A stretch of 64,000 bases of DNA, from positions 806,001-870,000 of the forward strand of contig WFMF01000030.1 in NCBI GenBank assembly GCA_011033025.1. Reading direction: 5' to 3'. The stretch's first letter is position 1; each line of letters opens with the position of its first letter. Below the pieces are notes generated by a model. That model searched no databases. It worked only from the letters and a program-made list of their open reading frames with translations, and was not told where the DNA came from. This DNA comes from Beroe forskalii. Its lineage: Eukaryota; Ctenophora; Nuda; Beroida; Beroidae. This document shows, in pieces, positions 37,301 to 48,300 of this stretch. The translations under genes were made by a program, and so were the position numbers.

Positions 37301-37403
37301 TATGATATTAACTCACGTCCGGGATCAAATTAGTAATGAAAATAATCAGAACCTTAAAAGCAGAGGCATAGAGATTGTCACTGTAGTCGAAAAAGCTTTG
37401 TGA
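25371..37403 (+). CDS. ECPAS: ECM29 proteasome adaptor, C-terminal half
   Basis: Exons: 25371-25478, 25594-25771, 31319-31425, 31783-31865, 32872-33126, 33425-33558, 33864-34039, 34204-34365, 34633-34901, 35083-35308, 35571-35680, 35859-36031, 36199-36356, 36513-37403. Phases match at every junction. The order and content follow roughly the second half of human ECM29, a HEAT-repeat protein that binds and remodels the 26S proteasome: STYKELCS-like TTYKELCSIASDMNQPE, RYQFDP, DDIKESVR, WYLEKEED, and a final exon with an acidic/basic insert. Exon 35083-35308 needs two single-base corrections (near 35150 and 35258) to stay in frame; both sites adjoin C or G runs. The first two exons are the least certain. 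The N-terminal half is not visible between 1 and 25370, so it lies upstream of the window or is lost. Confidence 0.9.
25772..27283. repeat. intronic repeats with Helitron-like 3' ends
   Basis: Two copies (26500-26573 and 27180-27253) share TTGCGAACGAGGTGCTGCGT, AGCAGCGCCGAGTGAGCTGT and a terminal hairpin (GCAGGCCCAGCGGGCCTGC in the second) followed by TAGT, so the end reads CTAG then T. A CTRR-T end beside a GC hairpin resembles non-autonomous Helitrons, but the hairpin is closer to the end than usual. Upstream of each is a CpG-rich part with CCATGGTGACACGTGCAC or its variant. A related piece lies at 48360-48520. No gene is seen here. Confidence 0.5.
27284..28138 (-). CDS. PIM-like Ser/Thr protein kinase, intronless
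   Basis: A single 284-residue frame. Residues 1-7, MGNACRA, form an N-myristoylation signal (Gly2) with a Cys5 that could be palmitoylated. The kinase domain (about 24-278) has the glycine loop GEGGFGAVY (31-39), catalytic Lys53, helix-C Glu74, HRDIKPEN (149-156) and DFG (170-172), then FSGTRLYAPPEV in the activation segment, so it should be active. The hinge VMEKPADTVDLF contains the proline at 106 typical of PIM kinases, and the spacing matches PIM throughout. PIM proteins are short, constitutively active survival/growth kinases. The membrane-anchor signal is not usual for vertebrate PIMs. It lies inside an ECM29 intron on the opposite strand; the absence of introns allows a retrocopy origin. 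Confidence 0.9.
   Translation of the reverse strand: MGNACRATKSRKTTEDPQQFEDRYALVERIGEGGFGAVYTCLEKKSGAKFAAKMVNNAQVEEWSKSDVEHVPMEVKTLACCDHPNIIKLLDYFIYQQHSVVVMEKPADTVDLFNYTAYLGGVCEAEARVIMQQVVEAVWYLHYDARIVHRDIKPENVLVDVRTKTCKLIDFGAAGWIHPNTYTNFSGTRLYAPPEVLVTGRYKAEPLTSWSLGATTYFILFCRLAFPNEDAILSYTLSLPPNCPLTPECLHFLQSSMHPDPASRATVDQLNKHPWLSNMAFFLK
28139..28945. other. between two divergent nested genes
   Basis: About 1.1 kb separates the starts of the kinase (-) and the carrier (+); promoters for both should be here. No TATA or other defined element is convincing. No further exon seen. Confidence 0.45.
29279..30553 (+). CDS. SVOP/SV2-like MFS carrier, intronless
   Basis: The frame is open from 28946, but homology-like content begins at the ATG at 29279 (MCEETQ), giving 424 aa; the earlier 111 codons look like leader sequence. 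After a short cytosolic N-terminus come about 12 hydrophobic segments. The first contains GDGVELYLPGVI, matching the GDG(M/V)E motif of SVOP/SV2 proteins. The usual MFS DRYGRR loop is degraded to STKFGER between TM2 and TM3; SRALIGVCGG (TM4), GWRSFVLLTSIPF (TM6) and a C-terminal small-residue helix follow. The protein is shorter than human SVOP (about 548 aa). Likely a membrane carrier of unknown substrate. It lies in the same ECM29 intron as the PIM-like kinase, on the host strand. Confidence 0.82.
   Translation: MCEETQSTTTKLLPKPPPAWTKQDYLLTALAVLIKIGDGVELYLPGVITQKASCELEVTKTEEGILAVSLYFCWSASTLVSVPISTKFGERFTLLLSLYLSMMFAVICAVVPNYYTLLLSRALIGVCGGLNCSATVTYLANHIASKEILETAAFLSSGIGMTIGSTWVYVMGWLFLDMIGWRSFVLLTSIPFFIPPVLIIHFCVVSSDQEIVKRAPETRRVGNGEPHSRPQTVPNFAARVLRSSVFAASNLFIGYGSIIFVPWLMRIGTDNGKTDCEHTVQGEQFLVLTAATGITNIVGRLFGYFLWKRVRFLILQPTLTSIMIFSYGFILSEPGLTCSVVMLGLAKMCYSIQSIEISMLYTDYEYFGMSTMRLGTSISIAAAAAGSAAGTSVAAFLDTHTALIAYCVVACIELINICFMKERF
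30554..31318. repeat. intronic, hairpin repeat at 30640-30790
   Basis: Remaining ECM29 intron. 30650-30710 forms a hairpin: GGCATTTAAAAGCC pairs with GGCTTTCAAATGTC around GGACCGCAGGTCC, followed by ACGTAAGACG, a phrase also near the GC hairpin at 23390. It may be a related small element. Nothing else recognised. Confidence 0.4.
31911..31973. repeat. 63-bp palindrome
   Basis: Arms of 31 bp with one mismatch around a central G at 31942. It shares its last three bases with the start of the 759-bp palindrome that follows. Confidence 0.92.
31971..32729. repeat. 759-bp perfect palindrome
   Basis: Arms of 379 bp are exact inverse copies, by eye, around a single T at 32350 (core TTACATTGTAA). It lies in an ECM29 intron (31866-32871) without touching exons. 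There is no spacer, no terminal motif shared with other repeats here and no coding content. Confidence 0.95.
33117..33178 (+). repeat. 31-bp tandem duplication across an ECM29 splice donor
   Basis: The unit GATATACCAGGTGGGTGCAG plus 11 more bases occurs twice. The first copy contains the exon end and donor (CCAG at 33126 then GTGGGT); in the second the donor reads CAGATGGG, so only the first is usable. Confidence 0.9.
36024..36108 (+). repeat. 17-bp tandem array across an ECM29 splice donor
   Basis: Five units alternating CTTATACGGTAATTTGA and CTTATACGGTAATTCAC. The exon ends in the first unit at 36031 (TATACG then GTAATT). The next four units repeat the donor-like GGTAATT every 17 bp. Confidence 0.92.
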
Positions 37404-37889
37404 TTATCTAATGCATCTTAATTTGAACTGAATTTGACTCTTTCGAGTAGTTATTTCCAAATTTTTATTTGCCGTGGGATATTTTCTAAAGTACACGGCG
37501 GAAGAAAATACACTTGATTGAAAATTCGTGTATTTTAAACATCTCTAAATTAAAACTAAAAGAATTGATCATCCAGAGCGCCTTGGAATGGTCCAAAAAT
37601 GTCATCAGATTATATTTTGGGCCGTCCTGACACCTGATCCTCAGCGGGTCTGGATAATCAAGTCGTTTTGTTTTTGCGAATGCGATAGAACTTTAAAAAG
37701 CACGCAAGTTTTCATTCAAGTGCATTTGCCACCGAGTACTGAGCTTAGTTTAAATTGTATTGTCGTGTCGTAGTATTAATATTAATGCCATAGCAGATCT
37801 ATTTATAGCAGTTATGTTATTTTTATTTGCTTAAGCTTTGTCATTTTTAAATCTAAGAGTTATTTATAATAATCCTTAATAATTGGTAT
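37404..37889. other. ECM29 3' flank
   Basis: Noncoding A+T-rich sequence after the ECM29 stop codon, presumably 3' UTR and intergenic DNA. No clear polyadenylation signal was chosen. Confidence 0.4.
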
Positions 37890-38159
37890 GTCTCCCATAT
37901 AAACGGCTCTGAGTGACGTCACAGATCTAAACGTCAATTTTTCTGTATCCTAAACCTATCCATGTATCCATAGCCCTAACCAGAACCCTAACCTTAATCC
38001 TAACCCTAACCCTAACAAATCCTGACCCTAATCCTGACCCTAATCCTGACCCTAACCCTAGTCCTTAAGTTAAAGCGCTAGGTGCGCTTAATTATATTTT
38101 TCTGAGTGACGTCATTGTCATAGATAATGAACTTGAAGGCTCCCGTTTATATGGGAGAC
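37890..38159. mobile_element. 270-bp MITE-like element with telomere-like core
   Basis: The exact 17-bp ends GTCTCCCATATAAACGG (37890-37906) and its inverse (38143-38159) bound a core with GAGTGACGTCA near both ends and about 100 bp of CCCTAA/CCTGACCCTAAT repeats (37970-38065). No coding capacity. A target duplication is not obvious. The right end lies about 100 bp before the foldback repeats that border copy B. Confidence 0.75.
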
Positions 38160-38254
38160 TCACCTAATAATTTAATAGATACAACTTTCGAAAATTTCTG
38201 TTTGATTTGTCAGTCGGCTTTTTTCGATCTTTTGTTCCGATGCCCGCATCGGTG

Positions 38255-38560
38255 TGCATACGCGCGTTCGTTCCTAAGCCCCGCACAAATAACAAAGGTG
38301 TGTGCACGCGCCGCGCGCTTCCTACGGGGGAGCGCGCCGGGCCGCGCAACGCAAACAAGGGTATATGTGTTTAGTGGTATGGGAAATGAAGCATCAAGGT
38401 TTCTCAAACATCTGGCCAGTTTTTGCTAAACACGTATATCTATAATATCCCTGTCTGCGTTGCGCGGCGCGCTTCCCCAGAACAGGGCGGGGTTGTGTCC
38501 GACGTCCGTAGGGAAGCGCCGCGCACGTACACACACCTATGGGGGCTTATAAGGAAGGTT
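38255..38560. repeat. CpG-rich foldback repeats, second cluster
   Basis: Same family as 5816-6400: CCTAAGCCCCGCACAAATAA, CTTCCTACGGGGGAGCGCGC and ACGTACACACACCTATGGGG in facing orientations around GCGCGCC runs. It sits directly upstream of duplication copy B. Confidence 0.75.
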
Positions 38561-39347
38561 TGACCTCTTAAAGACTTGTGTTATTTCAATATTTCACTGT
38601 AAGGTTTAGGAGGTAAACCTCTAGCATCAATACTACAGTAATGAAATCACTTGACCTCAACCACATAGCAAAAGCAGAATAATAGAATATTAAATGAAAA
38701 TATTAAATGAAAAATATTAAATGAAAACTTGGTTTTGGAAGAACTGCCTGAGATCCCTATATAAGTATATATGTTTTAGTTACTTATTGTCTGATAGAGG
38801 TAAACCCATTGGAAAAACATCAGAAAAACATCAGAAATGATCTAAATCTTATGCCTATAAAAACTGATTACCAATTGATTGGGGACGATTGCCCTTGTTA
38901 AAGTCCCTTTCCTCCATTTCTCCCTTTCTCAATTTAACCCAATAATCCTACTCAACCTTCCAATTCATTCTCTACAAGTACCAAATATCACATATCAACA
39001 GCCTTGATACTTTCGAAATTTGTTGTTGAGATATCTTATGTGTTTTTTTTATTATCATTGTTTACTTATCAATTATTTATGTTTGGATGTTTGCATCATA
39101 CATATTGACATGGACATATTGTTTATTACATGGGCATATTGTTTTATTTTGTGATATTTATTAGAAGTGTATCTCTTTCTTGAATCATATGTTAGGAAAT
39201 GTTAGGAAGTTTTTGCTATATTTTGTGGACACATTTCCAAGTAAAGCAAAGGATCTTTTTTGTGATATTAATGCTGTAAACTATGTATATAAAAATCACA
39301 AAACGTTCCCAAAATTCTATCCTTATGCTTCAAAATTCCCTCTAGTC

Positions 39348-42300
39348 ATGGCAGAAAGAGAACTTGACAAATGCCCAATCTTCTACCCAAGTGATGTGGT
39401 ATCCTCAAAGAGCAACAACCTAGGTTAGTTCCTTGATCAAGCTGAAGTAGGAAGATAGTTCTGAAAGATGGAAAAGCACTTAAAATGAGTGGTGTCTGGG
39501 GTGGGTGGAGGGGTTATGTCAAGTAAGTGGCAGCTGTTGATGAGAAAAATACAATATTGACAAAATAATAACAAAAGGCGATAATTGGTGTCAGTTGTTT
39601 GAGAAGACAATTTCAGCATCTGTAGGTGGATAACAGCTTATGGAGAATGGGATTCCAGAGGGAACTATACTTGGGAGTGCTGTCTGTTATGTTTATGGAG
39701 TGTTTCATGGTTGAGATTGCAGTGTGTTGAGTCAGGCCCAGGTGGGATCTAGTGGGGAGGGCTTTGAGAATGTGGATTTAGTTCCAGGCAATGTTATGTC
39801 CAGTTAGTGGTGATGGAGTGAAGAGCAGGAGTAGATTTAACTTGTCTGTAGTGCCAACGTCTGTTTTCCTAATATTGTGACTGGAGTTGGACACCTCCAA
39901 CTGAACTAAATCCTGGGAAATGAACTGCATCCTGGGAAATGAAATTGTCTAATGGGTTTAAATTTATAATAGCTAAGTTTGAAGTATATGTGATGTCTAT
40001 GTGATGAGGCTAGATAGTGTAGGCTTTGGTTAATACTATTCTCAGACTTGATGAATAAATAAGTGTGTAGCATCTCTTGTGTTACTTCATTTTGTCCATA
40101 TAAGAGGTAATATAGACCTTCCTGCAAATTATATCCTACAATATTTTGAATTGCTAACACTAGAATTGCTCATTTCATTTTGTATTCAGGTGTCATCATT
40201 GAGATGCCTGACTCAGATTCTGATGATGGAAGTGATGACGAAGGTATCCCAAAAGATGCTGCCATGGTGTCTTGGTATCCTAGTGGTATGTTATTATTTA
40301 TATCTATATACATGTAATGGAACATGCTATATTTCGAAGCTAAGAAATACTGTTTAGAATCATGCTTAATTAATAATAATTCGGTCTGAGATTTGTCCCC
40401 AACATTGGGCATAATGTAGCATATAGTCTTAATAAATAACTTAATTGAATTAAAAAGTTGTCGATATTCTAAATCATCTGCTGGACAATTTTGACAATCA
40501 CTGAAAAAGAGTATTTTTAGTGACATCATCCTCTCTGATGATGTTAAATGTGCATTTGTACCACTGAAAAAGTTACTTTTTGCAAAATTTTGGTCAACCT
40601 TTCAAATTTGAATCATCCTCATCCTACTTAGGTGAGGAAGAGATACTACTTCAGAAGGAGCTATCTCTGAAGAGTCGAGTTCTTGAACCAGGGATGGGTG
40701 TGGAGCGTCAGGGAGACTACAGATCTGGTGTTCTATTGGATATCAGTGCTAACTGCTCTGTGAAGTTAGTGGGCACTAACTCCCACTTGTCTAATGTACC
40801 TGGCGCCTTCCTCACTCCATGGAATGTAAGTTGTAATGTCAGTGGGACTTGAACCATGCATTAATAAGCAACAGATAACAGTTTTTTGTGATAGATAAAA
40901 ACCAATTATTGTTACTTCACAGATTTCTCTCATCCCAGTTGCACTACCACGAACCTAACGTTGTGTATGGATCCTGGCTTGGGTACATCTTGGAACTTCA
41001 GCAGACACTGATAGTGGGGTTGAAGAATGGTGCCCGAGTTCTGATGAAGTTTGACACAGCCCGGCACATGGAAGACAGCAAGTTCAGTGAGATCAGTCCA
41101 TACTACAGTGGGACATGGTATGTTGGACAAAGGCTGGAGGGCAAAGCTATGTGGTTCAAGCGAGCTACTGTGCTGTCTGGGCCCATGCCCGTGTTTAAAA
41201 CTACAAAGCAAAAAGTGAAAGGTGTCGTGCTTGAGGTATGTAGAGACTAGTGGTAATGGGAAGAAATAGTGCTTTAACAAGTACAGATAAATTGTATGCC
41301 AGATTTTCCTTTTCTTTAGAGAACTCTCTTTATATTGTCAATTTTGATGGTTAGCAAACTTATTTTGTTGCTTCTGAATAGTCTGCAACAATCATTGATA
41401 TTCGAGTTTCAACTCACTTTTATTCACAATCAGGCTATTTTAACGGGAATGGAAGTGGAATGGATTATGCACGATTTCATGGCATCCAACAAATCTTCTG
41501 AGCCACCTCCAACACTCATAACTGGAGAGGAAATGCTATCAAAGTAACCAAATATCTACCTATAGAAGTATAGAGTTTTATTACCTCATCTTCTAATTGC
41601 TTACGTTATACTCTTCAACATATTATTTCAATGAATAATCGCTCAAGAATTTTCAGCCAAAAAATCACTTGAATAAGCTATTAATAAGTAACTACTAAAA
41701 CTTTCTATAGAATACGGGTGTTTGAAAGATATCAGCAAAGGTTACTGACAATTGGGCTCCCAGCATTATTCAGACTTCCTTCCAGCTTTGACGTTGAGGT
41801 TAGGCTTTCTGTTTCATAGACACCATATGATCTGATGAGTTTAGAAACTGAAGACGGCAGGACCATCGGATCTTGGATCGTAGTTTGTTTAAAAGCTATT
41901 CAGAACTCCCCCAAATCAGGGATTATATTCTTTAAGAAAATGAATCTTTTCAGGAGGTAACCACGAGCGAGTGGAACTGGTCGAAGAAGATTGCCTGAAG
42001 AAGTCTTGTGACAAGTCAGAGTTGTTGCACCAATGGTACTTGGACAAAAATGTTCAGAACAGTGAGTCCTACCACGAAAGCTGCTGAAAAGCAATAAGAT
42101 ATCACAGATTTTAACAATGTGGGAGAATTTCAAAGTTTGAGAAAAGGTATTTGAAATTTTTGAATTGTTTAGAAACTGAAGACGGTGAAAAATGTCTCAA
42201 CCCCTAGAGGATTTCAGAATTTCAACATCTCATTCAGAAAGAAAACTGAAACCAATGAGCGAGTGGAACTGGTTGAGAAGTTGAAGAAGTCTATTACCTA

Positions 42301-45300
42301 ATGACACTATTTTAAAAACCAATGTTCAGACCAATGTTACTGCCAAACTGAGGTTGCGACCGAACACCTATTCTAACTAACGAAATTTGAGAAGTTAAAT
42401 TCTAATGCTATGTAGAAAATACTACTTGACAGTCAATCCCATGCAGAAAAACCGTCTGAAACCAATACTGTTTTTTCATGCGTCCAATGAGTGTGATTTT
42501 AAACAAGCAATAATTTGATACCGCCACTGAGGTTCAGCAGGAATTGCTAACGAAATACAGATTCTCACACCATCCTACTATCAGACACCAGTCCCCATGC
42601 GTAAACCGTCCAGCTGTCCAACGAGTGTGATCAAGTGGACAATAATTTGAGCGGTTCAGCGGAGCTACGGGCAAGGAGGATTGGGGAGATTACGAGGAGG
42701 ACGAGAGTCCAAACTCCTTCGATCAACTGGCAATCGGTACGATATATCAGCTACTGTAGCCTTGCTAAAGTTCATCGTGTTTTACTGTTTGCGAAATTTA
42801 AATCTGGATTCGTTACAGAAATATAATTCGTTTTATCTTTAGAAAAGTTGAAGAGTTTTAAATGAAGAGTTGAAGAGTTTTAAATTTGAAATAGTAAAAT
42901 TATGTCTCACTTAGGTGATACTGACTCTGAAGATGAGGAAACTGATAATGATGAAGAGAACCAGTCAGAATCATGTAAGTAAGCCGAATTTAAGTTAGAG
43001 GGGCTCAAAACAGCTCTGGAATTTCAATCGACATCTTATTTCATGTTTTTGTGAAAGCCGTGACCTACGTTTGAACAAAGCTATTTTCCAGCGAGTGATC
43101 ACGAGTCTGACAGTGGGCTGGATGACAGCAGCATAGAGACCAACAAGGGCACCACAGTGGAGCGATCCACTTCACCCACTACACCCCCAGCTGAGAATGT
43201 TCCAGATGTGGGGGCAGACACTGATCAGGTACAGAACTTACAGGTATCAGGTACAGATCATATTCAGGTACAACTTTCATAAATGTGTTTTAACATGTGT
43301 TTTTGTGTGGACAGCTGGAGTAACCTGGCGTTCAAGTGGGCGGACACAAAACTTAATTGCTTTTCCAATCATTTCAACCCTTCCTGGTGTTTTATAAGCA
43401 GCGCCTCCACACCTGTTATGAGACTCCTTGATTTTTTTGGGTCGATTTTTATTGATTATTTACTGTATTTTATTTTTGTTTAGAAGCCCTCTGCGGTACC
43501 CTTCATGGGTTTTCAATCATCAAAGGTAAATTTCATATTCAGGTACAGTTCATATTTAGGTATCTTAGTGAAATACCCTATCAGCTAATTCAAAGAAAAA
43601 TCTATTAATACACGACTTTGAATTCATTGAATTCTATGAATAATCATTAATCAATTAATACAAACTGCTTTGAATTCTTCTTTACTGTTTATTCTGCTCC
43701 TTAAAATGTCTTTTTTAGTTTTAGATTGGATGCTCTTTGAAAAGTTGAAACTTTTCAGTTAGGTAAACTGTTGAAAACTTAAAAAGCAAATAGTAAAATT
43801 CTTAGATTGAAGCACTATGTAATCTTCAGCATATCGAGAAAACGGGGAGCAAAAGATGGAGTAAACGTGTCAAAACTACCAAAAATCCTGGGTGAGTACT
43901 GAGTCCCAAGTTTATTTGCGCAATTTCAATAAATCTTTCCACTTAATAAGTAAAAAAATCAAAATTGAAATTAAATAAATTTCGTCAAATCATTAAATTT
44001 CTATCCGAAAAACGAATAAATCAATTCTATCATCACCCTAACAGATGAAAACAGTTAATAGTTTCTTAGCCATGCTGGTCTTAATCGTGCATTTCTAAAA
44101 AACTGATATTTAAACGATCCAACTCCAAGCCTCATCAACGTCCTCAACCCCCATTTACTCATTTACGCTGTCTCTTCCTCTCCTCCATCCTTCCCTCCAA
44201 TATCCATGGGTGTCTGAGGCATGGTTTTGCCGGTGGGATCATCAGTTAGCATCACTGTAACGATGCAGAGCAAAGCCAATCCTACGAATATCCCAAAGGG
44301 TATACGTCTGTCGGGGAGGTTGAACAGGAGCTGAAGGTAAGGCCCCAGGAAGCTACCTATCCTGCCGAAACTACCACAGATACACGTTACCATGCCTCTG
44401 TGAGAGGTGGGCGTGATGTCGTTGGTGTAGATGTAGGTCATGGTGTTGGCGCTGATGGTACAGAGGAAGCCCAGCAGACTTGCAATGAACTCCACGCTCC
44501 ACAACTCAGAGATCTGGTAGTCGACCATTGCCAGGCAGAAGAACACCACACATCCGCTCAGCAGACCCACCAGGCCCTTCTTCTTACCCGCCAGTTTGTT
44601 GGCTGGGATCATCAAGTTAAACGCAACTGTGGATGAGCACGCAGCCAACACGTAGCTTATGTAAAGGTTACTGCTGAGTTTACCCCAACCAAACTGGAAT
44701 GTGTAGCCAAGTGAGCAGGTCAGTAACCAAAGTGGTGCCAGGAGCGCTGATTGCCTTCCAAACTTGGGGTACTTTTTGAAATCTCCTATCTGTCCGAGAA
44801 TGCTCTGTTTGTGGACTTTGTAACTCAGTTCAATATCACGGAGTGTTTCCCTCTTTCCAACGGCCCTCGATGCCTTCTCCAAAACAGCCTTAGCCTGGGC
44901 TGCTCGACCTCGAGTTATGAGGAAACGAGGAGATTCAGGCAGGAACAGCAGAGGAAGGAGTGAGACGAAGGTCACCACGCTAATGATGTGGAAGATGTGT
45001 CTCCAGTCGTAGACCAGGTAGGCTACCAGGTCCAGCAGGAGGAGGCCCAGACTGTGGGAGCAGTACCCTAGAGCCGACACTGGGATGGTAAGGGAGGCGG
45101 GGAGGAACTCTAGCAGCCAGCAGAGGAGTCCAGCCCAGCACACGTTCTTACCCAGACCCATGAGGAAACGCAGGCCCAGCATGGTGAGGTAGTTGGGGCT
45201 GAAACCACTCGCCAGCACAGCCAGGAAGCTAATGAAGCCGGAGGAGATGGTGACGGTCTTCCTGCCATACTTGTCGAACAGCACCGAGGCGATGAGGAAC

Positions 45301-48300
45301 CCAGCGTACGCACCTGGAGTGGAAAGCAACTATTTTGTAATTGTATTTCTAAACTATATTGTGGTACATAACTGAAACTGCGCAGAATGTTTTCTTACTT
45401 TCCCTCTTATAATTATTAATGAAGCTTGAGAAAACAAAGTAAATATAATTCTCGGGATAGGTGTTGCTTTTCTGAGCTGTAACCTGCGAAGATAATAGAC
45501 GAAAGAGAAGCCATTTTCAGCTCATCCTCACAGAAAAGGCCCCACTCTATGGCCAAGGAAGTGCGGCCACCGGTCTCGAAAATGAAGTCATCCCCCATCT
45601 TCATATTTGATTCACAAAGGACCTTCTTACTGTAGAAATTCTCCTGAATGGTGTATTGTGACGCTTAACTTCTTTTTAATTTACATCACTCATCTTGGTA
45701 AGGATGTGAAAAGAATGTAAAATACTTACAGAATATGTATCATAAGTATAAAATAATTGTAATATGATCTTTGTACTGAGTTCACGGTTAGTTCATTTGA
45801 AAAGAAAGCCTAGATTTGAAAGCATGAAAATTGATAGACACTAACGATTCTTAATAGATAAGACAGAGCTATAAAAGTAACATTGATTTAGAGAGCTGCG
45901 AGAAGAAAAAAGGGGGGAAGTTTCCTAAATAAAGTGTGCCAGTGTGTTGAAATTCAATTTCACAAAGTGCTCTAGCATAAGCGAGCGACTTACAACAAAT
46001 TAAAACACAAGGTTAATCGTCTTTACTTTAAGTTTCATGGGTAAATTCATACCCAATCGTCAGAAGACAAGTTACATGCTACATGTTACTTGTCTTCTGA
46101 CGATTGGGTATGAATTTACCCATGAAACTTAAAGTAAAGACGATTAAACTTGTGTTTTAATTTGTTGTAAATAAAGCGTGAAAATCTTGATCCGTTATAC
46201 CTTATCAGTGAAGTTTTGATACAACTCCTGGCAGTAATTGGATTTGCAAATCCAGCTGTCATATGGCAACAATCCTGAAAAGTTCAAGTTGTCATAAAAT
46301 CATGAACTCTTTGCTTCTTTGGCACTGCACTGTCTGAATTACACAATAAAATTGCAAACCGATTTCTATTGGCACTCCAAGAATCTGAGACGCTTCATAA
46401 TGCTCGAAATCATTTTGTTAAAGATCTAAAGATCCAAGACATTCAAAGTGAACTAAATGCTTCCAAGTTCTCAAATATTTATAAATTATTTGTAAAGTTG
46501 TAACTATATTGTGTTATACGAAAGGACCCAATTTGGTCATTTTGAAGCGTAAATCAAATTGAATTCATTTAAGTACCAAAAGTAACATGTTCCGAACCGG
46601 TCCGAACCAAGACCATGTTTAAATACCTATTTAAGTATTCATGTTAAATCGTTATTGAATTATTAGTTTCTTGGAACTGGTCATTGAGCTTCAGTCGAGT
46701 TTACGTAATGAAAATCAAATCCCCTTCCAATTTTTTCGATAATCCCATGATTTTCGAAAGCTTTCCGGCAATTGAGATACTTCTCGTATCAGTAATTATG
46801 AAACTTCTACCTATGAAGCTTTGATGAAAAGCTTCAAAATGTTTATTGTTTGTATTCAAAATAAATATCCATTTACCTGCAAATACTGTGAGGTAGGTCT
46901 GAGAGTCCACGCAGAGTCCGTAGGATAGGAACAGGACGATGATGAGAACGTGGTACACTCCAATCCTCTCCCCCATCAACTCACACACCCCTTCATCAAA
47001 TGTCATCTTCCTCATATTGTCTGCTGGTCTTGGGAGTGGGATAGGATTCCGTTCTGGATCTTCTGACATCGGAGACTTTGCCTCCGGGCCCTCCTCGATT
47101 GTCACGTCATCACGAGTTGCTGTTTCTGAACCTACCTTTTCCGTAGTGCTGTGGCCACCATCCGATACATCTGTACCAGCAGTGGGCTTGACAGTGATAA
47201 GGTTCGAGCCTCCCGGGACCCCTGCTTTAGGGAGTGATTCCATCTGCAGAGATTCACATAATTTCTCCTCCTCTCTCGCTGCTGGGTTAGCAAATACCTC
47301 TCCTCCATCAGTCGACCTTGCCTCGTTAGGGTTTAGAGTTTCCATTGTTCAGAAAGTAAGAAACGAGACGAATCTAGGGAGAAAAATTGGTATGTGATAA
47401 AATTGAGTCTGATATTTTATTCTTATCAAAATATCAAGGTAAGTGAAGATAAGGAATCTAGTACGTGGTTGGTTATGAGTCAGTACTTCCTCTGTAGAGG
47501 GGGTGCCGACTCATCACTTTACCACCAACTCCCGCACCCTATCGGTTGGCAGGGGTTTTGGTCAGGCGTTCCGAACGTTGGACCACTGCTGGGGTCGTTT
47601 CGTGGGGAACTAGTTGGTGACCGAGCATTTTGCCAAACATTATATTATGATCTTATTGCATATTCAAGCTTCAAGTTTATCAAATAAAGAGAAGAAAAAC
47701 TAGGAGTCGGGAGGTTCATTCCAACTTTGGTGAGTCTCAACAGACTTTGGTGAATTGGAATCTCCTCGTCGGTTGTTCCTGGGGAAGAGTGATATATTTA
47801 TATTTTTATACTTAAATTGAGATAAAGACAAAGTGTCAATATTTACTATAAGTAGCATGATTATCTATGTTTATGAAATTATAAAGTTATGATAGTAATT
47901 ACGAAATTTTCCTTTGGCTATCAAAGTAATATTAATTATAAAGGAAAGAGGCACTTCTACGTTTGTTCTTGAATAACTGATCAGCAGAAGAGAAGCTATT
48001 GTAATAGTGTGATGGAGTAAAATGAGAAGTCAATGTCTAACAGCGGGATGATCACTGATCAGTCCCTTTAATGATTCATGATTTTACTAATTTGAATGCA
48101 AAGTGAAGAACTTTAATAGGGTTTAGTTTGATTAGGGTTTTATGTCGATCTGAGTTGACTAGTTGTCAAAATTCATTATTATTATTATTACAAAAGGAGC
48201 TAAAAAGCCGCGATTTTTTGGAAGGCGGTAGAAAATGGCTAAACTTAAAAGATAGCATGGCCAAAAATAGGATTGAGGCTTTAGATTTTTCGTAAGTAAC

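Noticed and set aside
37975-38065. Telomere end or chromosome fusion point
   Set aside because: The tract is short, degenerate and enclosed by 17-bp inverted ends, so it is better explained as part of a small element.
47450-47790. Stretch with AATAAAG and GC-rich parts that looked like a solo LTR
   Set aside because: No partner repeat, no clear ends or target duplication and no element coding sequence nearby; left unassigned.
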